DNA from: Oscillospiraceae bacterium
GTDB lineage: Bacteria > Bacillota > Clostridia > Oscillospirales > Oscillospiraceae
Length of the DNA stretch: 19,394 nt
Direction of reading: 5' to 3'
Assembly (NCBI GenBank): GCA_016296045.1
Contig: JAEDKB010000012.1
Span: 1-19,394, forward strand
Shown: piece after piece, positions 1 through 7,538 of the stretch
Layout of the letters: every line of letters begins with the position of its first letter
Position numbering within the stretch: the stretch's first letter is position 1
Notes under the pieces: model-generated
The model's database searches: none
What the model was told of the DNA's origin: nothing
What the model saw: only the letters and a program-made list of their open reading frames with translations
Translations under genes and position numbers: made by a program

Positions 1-31
1 TTTTTCAGGCTTATGAAGGGATATAGAGATT

Positions 32-481
32 ATGATAAAAGTGCTTTTTATTTGCCACGGCAATATCTGCCGCAGTCCCATGGCGGAGGTTATTTTCCGG
101 GATCTGATACAAAAGAACGGGCTTCAGGACCGGTTTTCAGTTTCTTCCTGCGCCACCAGCACGGAGGAAATCTGGAACGGAATCGGTAACCCGATTTATC
201 CGGAAGCGGAGGCTGAACTCAGAAAGCACGGACTTTCAGCAAAGGGACACCGGGCGGTGCTGCTGACGAAGAAGGATTATGAGAAGTATGATCTGTTCTT
301 TGGCATGGACGAGCGAAATATGCGCGGCATGCTTCGGATTTTCGGCTCCGATTCAGAAAACAAGGTGAGAAAGCTTCGCCGGGAGGATGTTTCCGATCCA
401 TGGTATTACGGTCATTTTGATGTGGTCTATGACGAAATAAAAGAGGGCTGCGAAGCGATCATAAAGGAGTATGCGAAATGA
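32..481 (+). CDS. Low-molecular-weight protein-tyrosine phosphatase
   Basis: This 149-residue protein matches the usual length of LMW-PTPs, cytoplasmic enzymes that remove phosphate from protein tyrosines (in Firmicutes sometimes phospho-arginine). The N-terminus carries the P-loop signature CHGNICRS (C8, R14) right after the first beta strand, with C8 the expected nucleophile. The conserved acid motif is present as DPWYYG near residue 122. The ATG start follows a weak AAGGG-type site. The stop overlaps the next gene's start by 4 nt (ATGA), so it is translationally coupled to the nucleoside phosphorylase. A reading frame ending in TAG at 24-26 could be the tail of a further upstream gene, but too little is visible to claim it. 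The substrate is unknown. Confidence 0.93.
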   Translation: MIKVLFICHGNICRSPMAEVIFRDLIQKNGLQDRFSVSSCATSTEEIWNGIGNPIYPEAEAELRKHGLSAKGHRAVLLTKKDYEKYDLFFGMDERNMRGMLRIFGSDSENKVRKLRREDVSDPWYYGHFDVVYDEIKEGCEAIIKEYAK

Positions 482-1299
482 ACGAACCGTTTGAGTTTTA
501 CAAAGTCAGCGCAGATTATATTGCAGAAAGGATGCCGTTTCAGCCGGAAATCGGTATCGTTTTAGGCTCGGGCCTCGGCCCCATGGCGGCGTCCATCGAG
601 CAGCCGGTGGAGATCGATTACCGCGATATTCCGAACTTCCTTGTTTCCACAGCGCCGGATCATGTCGGCAAGCTGATCTTCGGCAGAATTTCCGGCAAAA
701 AAGTCGTATGTATGTCCGGCAGATTCCACAGCTACGAGGGCTACGATTTTGAGCAGCTTTCTATCCCGGTGCGGGTTTTGAAGCTGCTCGGCATCCGTTC
801 GCTGATTCTGACGAACGCCGCGGGCGGCGTGAATTTAGATTTCCGTCCCGGTGATATTATGATCATTTCCGACCATATCAAGCTGAACGGTGCGAGTCCG
901 CTGCGCGGCAAAAATGTGGACGAATTCGGCCCTCGCTTTTTTGATACTACGAGAATGTACGATCCCGAACTGCGTGCCCTCGCAAAAAAGCTGGCAGAAG
1001 ACAGCGGACTTCGTGTGCATGAGGGCGTATACTTCTTCATGCCCGGACCGCAGTTTGAAACGCCTGCCGAGATCCGCGCTATCCGTATTCTCGGCGGTGA
1101 TACCGTCGGCATGTCCACGGTCAAGGAGGCTCTGACGGCAGCTCATTGCGGCCTGCCGGTGCTGGCGTTCTCGGTCGTAACAAATATGGCGGCGGGCGTG
1201 ACGCAGAATGCGCTGACTACAGAAGAAGTCAACGAAACAGGACATGCGGTGGCGGAAAAGTTCAGCGCATATATGCAGAGAATCATCGGGGAGATGTGA
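478..1299 (+). CDS. Purine nucleoside phosphorylase (trimeric, inosine/guanosine type)
   Basis: This enzyme cleaves purine nucleosides with phosphate, giving a free base plus ribose-1-phosphate in purine salvage. At 273 residues it has the length of trimeric class PNPs. Visible motifs are GSGLG (30-34, phosphate site), GRFHSYEGY (81-89), TNAAGG (112-117), MPGPQFETPAE with E194, GMSTV (211-215) and SVVTN with N236. In the family, the Glu/Asn pair corresponding to E194 and N236 reads 6-oxopurines. This argues for inosine/guanosine use rather than methylthioadenosine, where an Asp replaces the Asn. The start overlaps the upstream phosphatase by 4 nt, and an isomerase-like gene follows 2 nt after its stop, so the three form one operon. 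Confidence 0.93.
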   Translation: MNEPFEFYKVSADYIAERMPFQPEIGIVLGSGLGPMAASIEQPVEIDYRDIPNFLVSTAPDHVGKLIFGRISGKKVVCMSGRFHSYEGYDFEQLSIPVRVLKLLGIRSLILTNAAGGVNLDFRPGDIMIISDHIKLNGASPLRGKNVDEFGPRFFDTTRMYDPELRALAKKLAEDSGLRVHEGVYFFMPGPQFETPAEIRAIRILGGDTVGMSTVKEALTAAHCGLPVLAFSVVTNMAAGVTQNALTTEEVNETGHAVAEKFSAYMQRIIGEM

Positions 1300-1301
1300 G
1301 C

Positions 1302-2357
1302 ATGGAACACAGAGCTGATGAAGGCCTTGCCTTCATGCTGCAATACGAAAATGTAGCATGGTACGAAGATGGCGCTGTGCGGATTCTTGACCGCCGCGTC
1401 TATCCGACGGAAGTGTCCTTTGTATCCTGCCTTCGCCACGAAGAAGTGGCGCAGGCGATTGCCGATATGGTCACGCAGTCGGCAGGGCCTTATACGGCTG
1501 CTGCTATGGGAATGGCACTGGCGGCATGGGAATGCCGGAACATGACGGAGCAGGCGCAGGTGGATTATCTGACTGCCGCTGCCTCGGTGATTGCCAACGC
1601 AAGACCCACCACGGCGAAACGGATGCAGCTGATCTGCGACAGTAGTCTGCAGGCGGCAAAGACAGCTCTTCAGGCGGGGGAGCGCGTCGATTATGCGATC
1701 CGGGAACACGCCGTGCGCGCCAATAATGTTCGGTACAGTAAAATTGATACAATCGGAAAATATCTTGTGGAGCGGTTTCCGCAGAATGGTACGGTCATGA
1801 CCCAGTGCTTCGGCGAAACCATCGTAGGCATGATGCTCAAGCACGCACGGCTGTCCGGAAAAAACATCCGGCTGTTCTGTCCGGAAACAAGGCCGTATTT
1901 TCAGGGCGCACGGTTGACCGCCACGGTCTGCCGGGACATGGGCTTTGATGTGACGGTTATCACGGACAATATGCCTGCGTTCGTCATGGAGCGGGAACAC
2001 GTAGATGTGTTCACCTGCGCGGCAGACGCCATCTGTCTCGATGGTCATGTTGTCAACAAGGTCGGCACGCTGCAGATTGCCATCTGCGCGAAACATTTCG
2101 GCGTTCCCGTCTATGTGACGGGTGACCCGGATCGGGGACATCCGACAAAGGATTCCGTCACCATCGAGATGCGTGACCCGGAATATTCCCTGCAGGCTAT
2201 GGGCGTTCGCACGGCGGCGGAGGGTGTGAAGGGCTATTATCCGGCCTTCGATATGACACCGCCGGAACTGATCACCGGCATTGTGACCGACCGCGGCATT
2301 CTTTCTCCGTTTGAACTGCAAAGCTATTTTGCAGGCGGCGGTCAGGGCGAATACTAA
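1302..2357 (+). CDS. mtnA: MtnA/eIF2B-family sugar-1-phosphate isomerase
   Basis: This 351-residue protein belongs to the family of S-methyl-5-thioribose-1-phosphate isomerase, which converts an aldose-1-phosphate to a ketose-1-phosphate in methionine salvage. The catalytic pair of the family appears conserved: C169 in the TQCFGE strand and D242 in the CAADAI motif. Also visible are RPT (101-103), ETRPYFQGARLT (195-206), ITDNMPA, NKVGT (252-256) and the C-terminal PAFDMTPPELITG. The N-terminal phosphate-binding RGAPAIG motif of classical MtnA is replaced by SAGPYTAAA near 60-68, so the substrate may differ. I chose the ATG 2 nt after the phosphorylase stop; a longer open frame begins inside that gene and is unlikely. 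Adjacency to a phosphorylase that yields ribose-1-phosphate fits a sugar-phosphate salvage role. A related ribose-1,5-bisphosphate isomerase function cannot be excluded. Confidence 0.82.
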   Translation: MEHRADEGLAFMLQYENVAWYEDGAVRILDRRVYPTEVSFVSCLRHEEVAQAIADMVTQSAGPYTAAAMGMALAAWECRNMTEQAQVDYLTAAASVIANARPTTAKRMQLICDSSLQAAKTALQAGERVDYAIREHAVRANNVRYSKIDTIGKYLVERFPQNGTVMTQCFGETIVGMMLKHARLSGKNIRLFCPETRPYFQGARLTATVCRDMGFDVTVITDNMPAFVMEREHVDVFTCAADAICLDGHVVNKVGTLQIAICAKHFGVPVYVTGDPDRGHPTKDSVTIEMRDPEYSLQAMGVRTAAEGVKGYYPAFDMTPPELITGIVTDRGILSPFELQSYFAGGGQGEY

Positions 2358-2363
2358 ATCAAT

Positions 2364-2398
2364 GCCCCGTGAAGGGAATCCTTCACGGGGCGTTTGTT
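2364..2398 (+). terminator. Rho-independent terminator of the phosphatase-PNP-isomerase operon
   Basis: A perfect 12-bp stem, GCCCCGTGAAGG with its complement, closes a GAAT tetraloop and is followed by GTTTGTTG. It lies 6 nt past the isomerase stop. The stretch from here to about 2,600 holds no convincing gene. Confidence 0.9.
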
Positions 2399-2603
2399 GT
2401 ATAAAGAGCACGGCAATGATGTACGGGATATTCTGTGAATAAGATCGGTCGGGCAGGCAAGTATACCGATAACCCCTTGACCGGCTGCGGAACGGGCCTT
2501 GTGTGTTTGGCAGGAAATTTCGCGCTCCGTTCATTCCGGAGGAAACAGAAAATCCGTGTACGCGTGGAAGATGTCCGTCCTTTGCCGGGAGTGTTCCCGA
2601 CGC

Positions 2604-2631
2604 TTGCTATTTGTTTGGAAGAAGTTATAAT
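2604..2631 (+). promoter_or_regulatory. Sigma-A type promoter for the dipeptidase gene
   Basis: TTGCTA and TATAAT are separated by 16 nt, with the expected transcription start about 35 nt before the dipeptidase ATG. No operator-like repeat is seen around it. Confidence 0.65.
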
Positions 2632-2673
2632 GGTATTACTAGTTAGTAAGACGATTGCGAAAGGGATTATACA

Positions 2674-4122
2674 ATGGGTGTACTAAAAGACTGCGAACCG
2701 AAAAAGGTTTTTGAATTCTTTGAATATCTTTCCTCTGTGCCCCATGGCTCCGGCAACACAAAGGCAATCAGCGACCTCTGTGTTCGTTTTGCCCAAGAGC
2801 GCGGACTGAGGGTGCTTCAGGATGCGGTGAATAACATCGTGATTTATAAGCCGGCGTCGGCCGGCTTTGAGCTGGCGGAGCCGATCATCCTGCAGGGGCA
2901 TTTGGATATGGTCTGCGCAAAAACGGCGGACTGTACCGTTGACATGAAAACGCAGCCGGTTCGACTGAAAACGGATGGAGAATGGATCTGGGCAGAGAAA
3001 ACTTCGCTCGGCGGAGACAATCTTGTGGCGATTGCACTTGTTTTGGCAATTTTGGATGACAATACCCTGCAGCATCCTGCGCTGGAAGCGGTGTTCACTG
3101 TTGACGAAGAAACGGGAATGGACGGAGCGAAGGCGCTGAATCCTTCTGTTTTAAGCGGCAGAAAGCTCATAAACATTGACTCCGAGGAAGAGGGCGTGGT
3201 CACAGTCGGTTGCGCGGGTGGTGTGCGGATGAATTGTGTGCTGCCGGTCAGAAGAGAAACAATCGACGCGGATGCGGCTTATTTCACGGCGGACATCTCG
3301 GGGCTGCTCGGCGGTCATTCCGGTGCGGATATTGACAAGGGAAGGGCAAGCTCCCATCAGCTGATGAGCAGATTCCTGTATCGCATCAGCAGCGAGATGC
3401 AGATCCGCCTCTGCGCAATGGACGGCGGCACGCTGGATAATGTGATCCCGAATCATACGCAGGCCACATTTGCTGTTCCAAAAGGAAGAGAAGCATCTGT
3501 TCAGACTCTGGCTGCGCAATATCAGCAAATCTTTTCGCAGGAGTATGCAGCGGCAGATCCCGGCGTTTGTCTGACGCTGACTGATGCAGCTGCACAAAGT
3601 GCAGTCTGCGAGGCAGATTCGAAAAAAACCATTCAGACGCTTCTGCTCTCGCCGTATGGCGTGCAGGAGATGAGCATGGATCTTCCCGGACTGGTGCAGA
3701 CCTCGCTGAATATGGGGCCTCTGCATCTGGGAGAAACGGAGCTGAGGTTCAGCTATGCGCTGCGTTCCAGCATCGCTTCGCAGAAACAGATGCTGGTAGA
3801 GAGAGTGACTGCGCTGATTGATTGCATGGGCGGCAAAGCGGAAACTGTCAGTCCATATCCCGGTTGGGCGTATCGGAAGGATTCGCCGCTTCGGGATCTG
3901 TTTTGCGAGATCTATCGCGAGCAGACCGGAAAGCAGGCCGCGGTATTTGCAACCCACGGCGGATTGGAATGCGGATTGTTCTGCGATAAGATTCCGAAGC
4001 TTGACTGCATTTCCGTCGGCCCCGATATGAAAGACATCCACTCCGTTCATGAACGGCTGCATGTGGCATCCACGGCGCGGCTTTATAAGATTGTCTGCGA
4101 GATGCTGAAAAGGAGTAAATAA
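2674..4122 (+). CDS. pepD: Aminoacyl-histidine dipeptidase (peptidase M20, PepD)
   Basis: This is a cytoplasmic di-zinc metallopeptidase that cleaves Xaa-His dipeptides such as carnosine-type peptides. At 482 residues it has the family length. Metal-binding motifs are in order: GHLDMV (H76, D78), GGDN (D115), DEETGMDG (E145/E146 catalytic and metal ligands), INIDSEEEG (D169) and the C-terminal DIHSVHER (H456). The middle section holds the GGHSGADI motif typical of the lid/dimerisation domain. The ATG is preceded by AAAGGG about 9 nt upstream. It is a single-gene unit between its own promoter and a bidirectional terminator. Substrate range within M20 cannot be fixed from sequence alone, but the family-level call is firm. 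Confidence 0.93.
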   Translation: MGVLKDCEPKKVFEFFEYLSSVPHGSGNTKAISDLCVRFAQERGLRVLQDAVNNIVIYKPASAGFELAEPIILQGHLDMVCAKTADCTVDMKTQPVRLKTDGEWIWAEKTSLGGDNLVAIALVLAILDDNTLQHPALEAVFTVDEETGMDGAKALNPSVLSGRKLINIDSEEEGVVTVGCAGGVRMNCVLPVRRETIDADAAYFTADISGLLGGHSGADIDKGRASSHQLMSRFLYRISSEMQIRLCAMDGGTLDNVIPNHTQATFAVPKGREASVQTLAAQYQQIFSQEYAAADPGVCLTLTDAAAQSAVCEADSKKTIQTLLLSPYGVQEMSMDLPGLVQTSLNMGPLHLGETELRFSYALRSSIASQKQMLVERVTALIDCMGGKAETVSPYPGWAYRKDSPLRDLFCEIYREQTGKQAAVFATHGGLECGLFCDKIPKLDCISVGPDMKDIHSVHERLHVASTARLYKIVCEMLKRSK

Positions 4123-4127
4123 CAGAA

Positions 4128-4161
4128 CCCGCCCGGAGGATTCTCCTCCGGGCGGGATTTT
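4128..4161. terminator. Bidirectional terminator between convergent units
   Basis: A 13-bp perfect stem (CCCGCCCGGAGGA and its complement) with a 3-nt TTC loop is followed by ATTTTGT on the plus strand. It sits between the dipeptidase stop and the ABC permease stop, so it can serve both converging transcripts. Confidence 0.88.
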
Positions 4162-4170
4162 GTATATCAG

Positions 4171-6054
4171 TTACTTTGTGCAGCAGAAGTCTTCTATGTT
4201 TTCCGTATAGAAGACGCCGAGCTTTTCAATGAAGGCGAGGACGCGGGCTGCATCCGGTGTTACATCCATATTGCAACTGCGTTTTTGCACATTCAGATCA
4301 AAATAAAAGGTTGTTCCGTACATCTGCGCGGAAGCGGGCGTATCCTCCGCAACGGCAGCGGCTTTCTCTGATTCAAGACTCTGCGGCAGCGTGAAAGCAC
4401 CGGAGCGGCCCAAAGAGGTTTCCGTCAGATCCGGCAGAACGCAGGTTTCATAGAATTCCAGCGCCTCTTTGCTGTTCAGGATGTAGGTGGTAAATTGTTC
4501 CGGCTTTTTTTTATCCGGACCGTTTATAGCGCAGTTATAGAAATCGGCCGCAGTCACATCCTCAGGCAGCGCACAGCGCAGAAGCACCAGCGGGGTGCTG
4601 TTGTAAAGTTCGCCTGCCTGCTCGTATACGGCGTTGCAGGGAGAGTCGGTTTCCGTCCACCAGAGTTGGTAAGTGCGCGAGAACGTCCTACCGTTTTTGA
4701 GCTCATAGGAAAGCGTGATACGGTTGCATCCATAATATGTCTCTTCGGATCGGACTCGTTCCGCTTCTTTTCTGTTGTCGAGGACTGCCCGGTGCAGCGA
4801 AATAGTTTCTTCAATGACCTTAGGATCGCTGCAGGAACGGTCGTTGCCACGGTCATAATAACTGGTCATGACCTGCACGGAGGCAACGTCCTCCTGCGCG
4901 GGAATCCGCTTTTCGTAACCGAACAGATCCAGCTTCATGGCACCGAAACCGATGAGGAATACCAGTACCACGGCACCGAAGCCGAGCCAGGTTTTCGCGC
5001 CGGAGAAGACACGCAGGCTCTTGGCCATCATCATGCGGGCTGCAAAGTAGCCGAGGAACGCACCCAGTAGGACACAGAAAATGGTTATGGCGAAACTGTT
5101 TTCAATACCTGCAACGCCCACCAGCAGAATACCGATTACAAGGCCGCAGCCGATGGAGAAACAGTAGAGAAAAACGGGCTTGAGCTTTTTGATGGCGATG
5201 ACATCGCCGCTGCGCTCCGTCTCGTGCTTCCGGTAGAGAAGCAGGGCAGCGATTGCGAAAAGAATACCGACAACGGCAAGGACAATCACGTAATTTCCAC
5301 CGTTCAGTTCTGCAGATTTTTCATACCATTCGCCGGAAGGAGCGGTCTCATGGACTGTGGTGACGCCCAGCCCGCCGTTCATCAGGTGGACGAGCGGAGA
5401 GAACAGATCGACGGAGCCTTCGTCCATCATGTCCGGCATACCATAGACGAAGGTGGTCAGCAGATACTGCAGGATCAGCCAGACGCCGTAGACCGTGAAA
5501 TTGAGGATTCCATAGAGAACGGGCATGGCAGCGATGTGCTGCACGATCATGCAAAGGAAAACAGCGAAGCTGAAGAAGAACAGATAAGCACAGCAGCCAT
5601 AGATAAAGAACTGCGCACAGCAGAGCCAAGGTATGGAAATTCCGGCGGAAACGGCTTTGGCGGCGGTGGCGGCAAAGGCCGCGAGTGCAATGATGAGGTT
5701 GGAGCCGAAGCCGACGGTGATGCCGCTTATGTAATGCGTCTGAAACTGCGATTCCCGGCGGACGGGCAGGGAAGCGTCAAAGCAGGCAGTGTTCGCGCGG
5801 AACAGACCACCGAAAACGATCCATGCAATCGCCAGGCCGTAGACGGAAGCGAGGACGCAGGAGATCAGCAGGCTGTTCAGAACTGTGCGCTGCAGGTAAT
5901 AATTGACGGAGCCATATCGATCAATGCCCTGATTGAGGATCGGAAGCGTCAGAATAAACTGCCAGAGAATCAGATAACATACCCAAAGCGGCGCGGTTTT
6001 ACGCAGATCGCGGCGATAAAGCACCGGCTCAAAGAACGATTTCACGGACGTCAT
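4171..6054 (-). CDS. ABC transporter permease with large C-terminal extracytoplasmic domain
   Basis: This 627-residue membrane protein is the transmembrane partner of the adjacent ATPase. Hydrophobic segments lie near residues 23-40, 60-83, 108-133, 143-170, 175-204, 254-274, 294-314, 320-340 and 356-374. They are followed by about 245 mostly polar residues, probably outside the membrane. I chose the ATG at 6054 because GGGAGGTG lies 8 nt upstream; the longer open frame starts 7 codons earlier without such a site. The start overlaps the ATPase end by 26 nt, so the two are translationally coupled. The ligand is unknown. The operon plan matches YtrABCDEF-like, cell-envelope-stress or bacitracin-type transporters, but the C-terminal domain is not one I recognise. 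Confidence 0.85.
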   Translation of the reverse strand: MTSVKSFFEPVLYRRDLRKTAPLWVCYLILWQFILTLPILNQGIDRYGSVNYYLQRTVLNSLLISCVLASVYGLAIAWIVFGGLFRANTACFDASLPVRRESQFQTHYISGITVGFGSNLIIALAAFAATAAKAVSAGISIPWLCCAQFFIYGCCAYLFFFSFAVFLCMIVQHIAAMPVLYGILNFTVYGVWLILQYLLTTFVYGMPDMMDEGSVDLFSPLVHLMNGGLGVTTVHETAPSGEWYEKSAELNGGNYVIVLAVVGILFAIAALLLYRKHETERSGDVIAIKKLKPVFLYCFSIGCGLVIGILLVGVAGIENSFAITIFCVLLGAFLGYFAARMMMAKSLRVFSGAKTWLGFGAVVLVFLIGFGAMKLDLFGYEKRIPAQEDVASVQVMTSYYDRGNDRSCSDPKVIEETISLHRAVLDNRKEAERVRSEETYYGCNRITLSYELKNGRTFSRTYQLWWTETDSPCNAVYEQAGELYNSTPLVLLRCALPEDVTAADFYNCAINGPDKKKPEQFTTYILNSKEALEFYETCVLPDLTETSLGRSGAFTLPQSLESEKAAAVAEDTPASAQMYGTTFYFDLNVQKRSCNMDVTPDAARVLAFIEKLGVFYTENIEDFCCTK

Positions 6055-6916
6055 AGTCAACACCTCCCAGTTCATAGATAAAGATCTCTTCCAGAGAAAG
6101 CGGGATCAGCTCGCAAAGCATCGGATGGCAGAGGGCAAGAGTGTCCATGATTGCATCCTGGCTGCCGCGGATAATGAGAGTCTGAATGCGGCCGACATTG
6201 GACTGATGCAGAATGGAAAGCTCTTCCGGCAGCGGCTGATCGGTGACAAGCTGCACCTTGACGATGTTATCCTGCAGTTCCGCAAGAGAGCGTTCGAGAA
6301 GCATTTTGCCGTGATGCATGATGCCTACATGATCACAGACATCCTCCAGCTCCCGCAGATTATGGGAAGAGATCAGCACGGTTGTGTGATATTCTGCCAC
6401 ATCCTCCATGATGAGGCTCCAGATCTGCCTGCGCATAACGGGATCAAGACCGTCAACCGGCTCGTCCAGCAGCAGAAGGTCAGCTCTGCAGCAAAGTGCC
6501 AGCCAAAATACAGCCTGCTTCTGCATACCCTTGGAGAACCGGCGCAGCTGCTTGCTTTCATCCAAGCAAAATACTTCTCGCAGATTCTGAAACCGTGCTT
6601 CGTCAAAGGACGGGTAAAGAGCGGCATAGAGCTTTTTGAGGCTACGAATCGTTTCGGTTCCGAGATTTGTCAGGTCATCCGGAATATAGGCAATGCGCTG
6701 TTTCACGGCAACGTTCTCCCAAACCGGCAGACCGTTTATCAGCACTTGCCCGGAATCCGGACGGTAGATGCCGGACAGAATACGCATCAACGTAGATTTG
6801 CCTGCGCCGTTGGGGCCAACCAGTCCGTAGACCGATCCGGGCGCGGCATGCAAAGAAAGATCATTCAGCGCAGTCGTATCATCGAAGCGCTTATATACAT
6901 TTTTCACATCAATCAT
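6029..6916 (-). CDS. ABC transporter ATP-binding protein (YtrB/EcsA-like)
   Basis: This 295-residue nucleotide-binding subunit powers the downstream permease. It shows Walker A GPNGAGKST (34-42), a Q-loop region around 72-80, the signature FSKGMQKQ (127-134, the SKGM variant common in YtrB-type ATPases), Walker B LLLLDEP (147-153), the D-loop GLDP and the switch histidine H185 in SSHNL. About 80 residues after the core form the family's C-terminal extension. An AGGAGG site precedes the ATG, and the start overlaps the regulator's end by 8 nt. The operon order regulator-ATPase-permease implies autogenous control by the regulator. Confidence 0.94.
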   Translation of the reverse strand: MIDVKNVYKRFDDTTALNDLSLHAAPGSVYGLVGPNGAGKSTLMRILSGIYRPDSGQVLINGLPVWENVAVKQRIAYIPDDLTNLGTETIRSLKKLYAALYPSFDEARFQNLREVFCLDESKQLRRFSKGMQKQAVFWLALCCRADLLLLDEPVDGLDPVMRRQIWSLIMEDVAEYHTTVLISSHNLRELEDVCDHVGIMHHGKMLLERSLAELQDNIVKVQLVTDQPLPEELSILHQSNVGRIQTLIIRGSQDAIMDTLALCHPMLCELIPLSLEEIFIYELGGVDYDVREIVL

Positions 6917-7283
6917 GGATGTTTTCCTCCTTTTCCTTTGATAAAAGATCGATCAGCATTTCATCAGAAATACCAAGTTCCCGTAATTCTTCCGCGGAGG
7001 AAAGAAAACGACTGACGGCGGCTTCCTGCTTTTGTGTCAGGATCGATGCCGTTTCTGCAACAAATGAGCCCTTTCCTGCGATGGAAAGAATATAGCCTGT
7101 GGACTCGAGTTCCCGGTAAGCTCTCTGAATGGTGTTAGGATTGATGGCAAGCTGTGCGGCAAGATCGCGCACGGAGGGGAGCTTTTCGCCGGGGAGCATC
7201 GCACCGGACAGAATCATCTTCTGAAGTTGGGCCCGGATCTGCTCGTAAATCGGACGTGGATCGCGGTAGTTCAGATGCAGCAT
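6909..7283 (-). CDS. GntR-family transcriptional regulator, YtrA subfamily
   Basis: At 124 residues this is a short GntR protein. The winged helix occupies about residues 11-79, with PIYEQIRAQL, GEKLPSVRDLAAQLAINPNTIQRAYRELE and GKGSFVAE, followed by only about 45 residues of a small dimerisation tail, as in the YtrA group. I start it at the second Met because AAAGGAGG lies 7 nt upstream of that ATG; an earlier in-frame ATG lacks such a site. It heads the ABC operon. A palindrome overlaps its own promoter, so it probably represses the operon until an envelope-related signal releases it. The signal is unknown. Confidence 0.92.
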   Translation of the reverse strand: MLHLNYRDPRPIYEQIRAQLQKMILSGAMLPGEKLPSVRDLAAQLAINPNTIQRAYRELESTGYILSIAGKGSFVAETASILTQKQEAAVSRFLSSAEELRELGISDEMLIDLLSKEKEENIHD

Positions 7284-7301
7284 GAAGTACCTCCTTTGCA
7301 A

Positions 7302-7350
7302 CTGTATTAACTGTTATAATACAGATATCACACAAATGTGGTTTTGTCAA
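7302..7350 (-). promoter_or_regulatory. Promoter and palindromic operator of the GntR-ABC operon
   Basis: On the minus strand, TTGACA (7345-7350) and an extended -10 TGATATCTG (hexamer at 7322-7327) have 17-nt spacing. A perfect inverted repeat, CTGTATTA-N7-TAATACAG (7302-7324), covers the end of the -10 and the likely transcription start. Repressor bound there would block initiation. This fits the GntR protein encoded immediately downstream. Confidence 0.78.
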
Positions 7351-7393
7351 TAGGAGAATTGGATGGATTTTTCGTACATAATGGAAATGAACC

Positions 7394-7422
7394 TTGACTT
7401 TTATGAATTGCTTCTATACAAT
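7394..7422 (+). promoter_or_regulatory. Promoter of the Na+/H+ antiporter gene
   Basis: TTGACT and TACAAT are separated by 17 nt. The transcript would carry a leader of about 110 nt before the antiporter ATG. That leader includes an imperfect inverted repeat (7451-7462 with 7489-7501). Confidence 0.7.
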
Positions 7423-7538
7423 GCAAAAGGAAAAAGGCGGAGTAAAAAATCCTGCGAGAAAGCAAGATGTATGTCGAAATGAGTATTTCTTTTTCGGCAG
7501 GAGTGAACGATTCGTAAAAAATAATCGGAGGAAATCAT

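Noticed and set aside
478..1299. Methylthioadenosine phosphorylase
   Set aside because: The purine-site residues match the Glu/Asn pair of 6-oxopurine PNPs rather than the Asp of methylthioadenosine phosphorylases.
1143..2534. A 463-codon minus-strand open frame opposite the isomerase
   Set aside because: The plus strand encodes a conserved enzyme with catalytic residues, and the minus frame is Arg/His-rich without recognisable motifs.
2435..2686. A short plus-strand open frame between the isomerase terminator and the dipeptidase
   Set aside because: It has no ribosome site, contains the dipeptidase promoter and overlaps that gene's start.
5224..6081. A 285-codon plus-strand frame opposite the ABC permease
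   Set aside because: It is Asp/Gly/Gln-rich, antisense to a well-supported membrane protein, and lacks a ribosome site.
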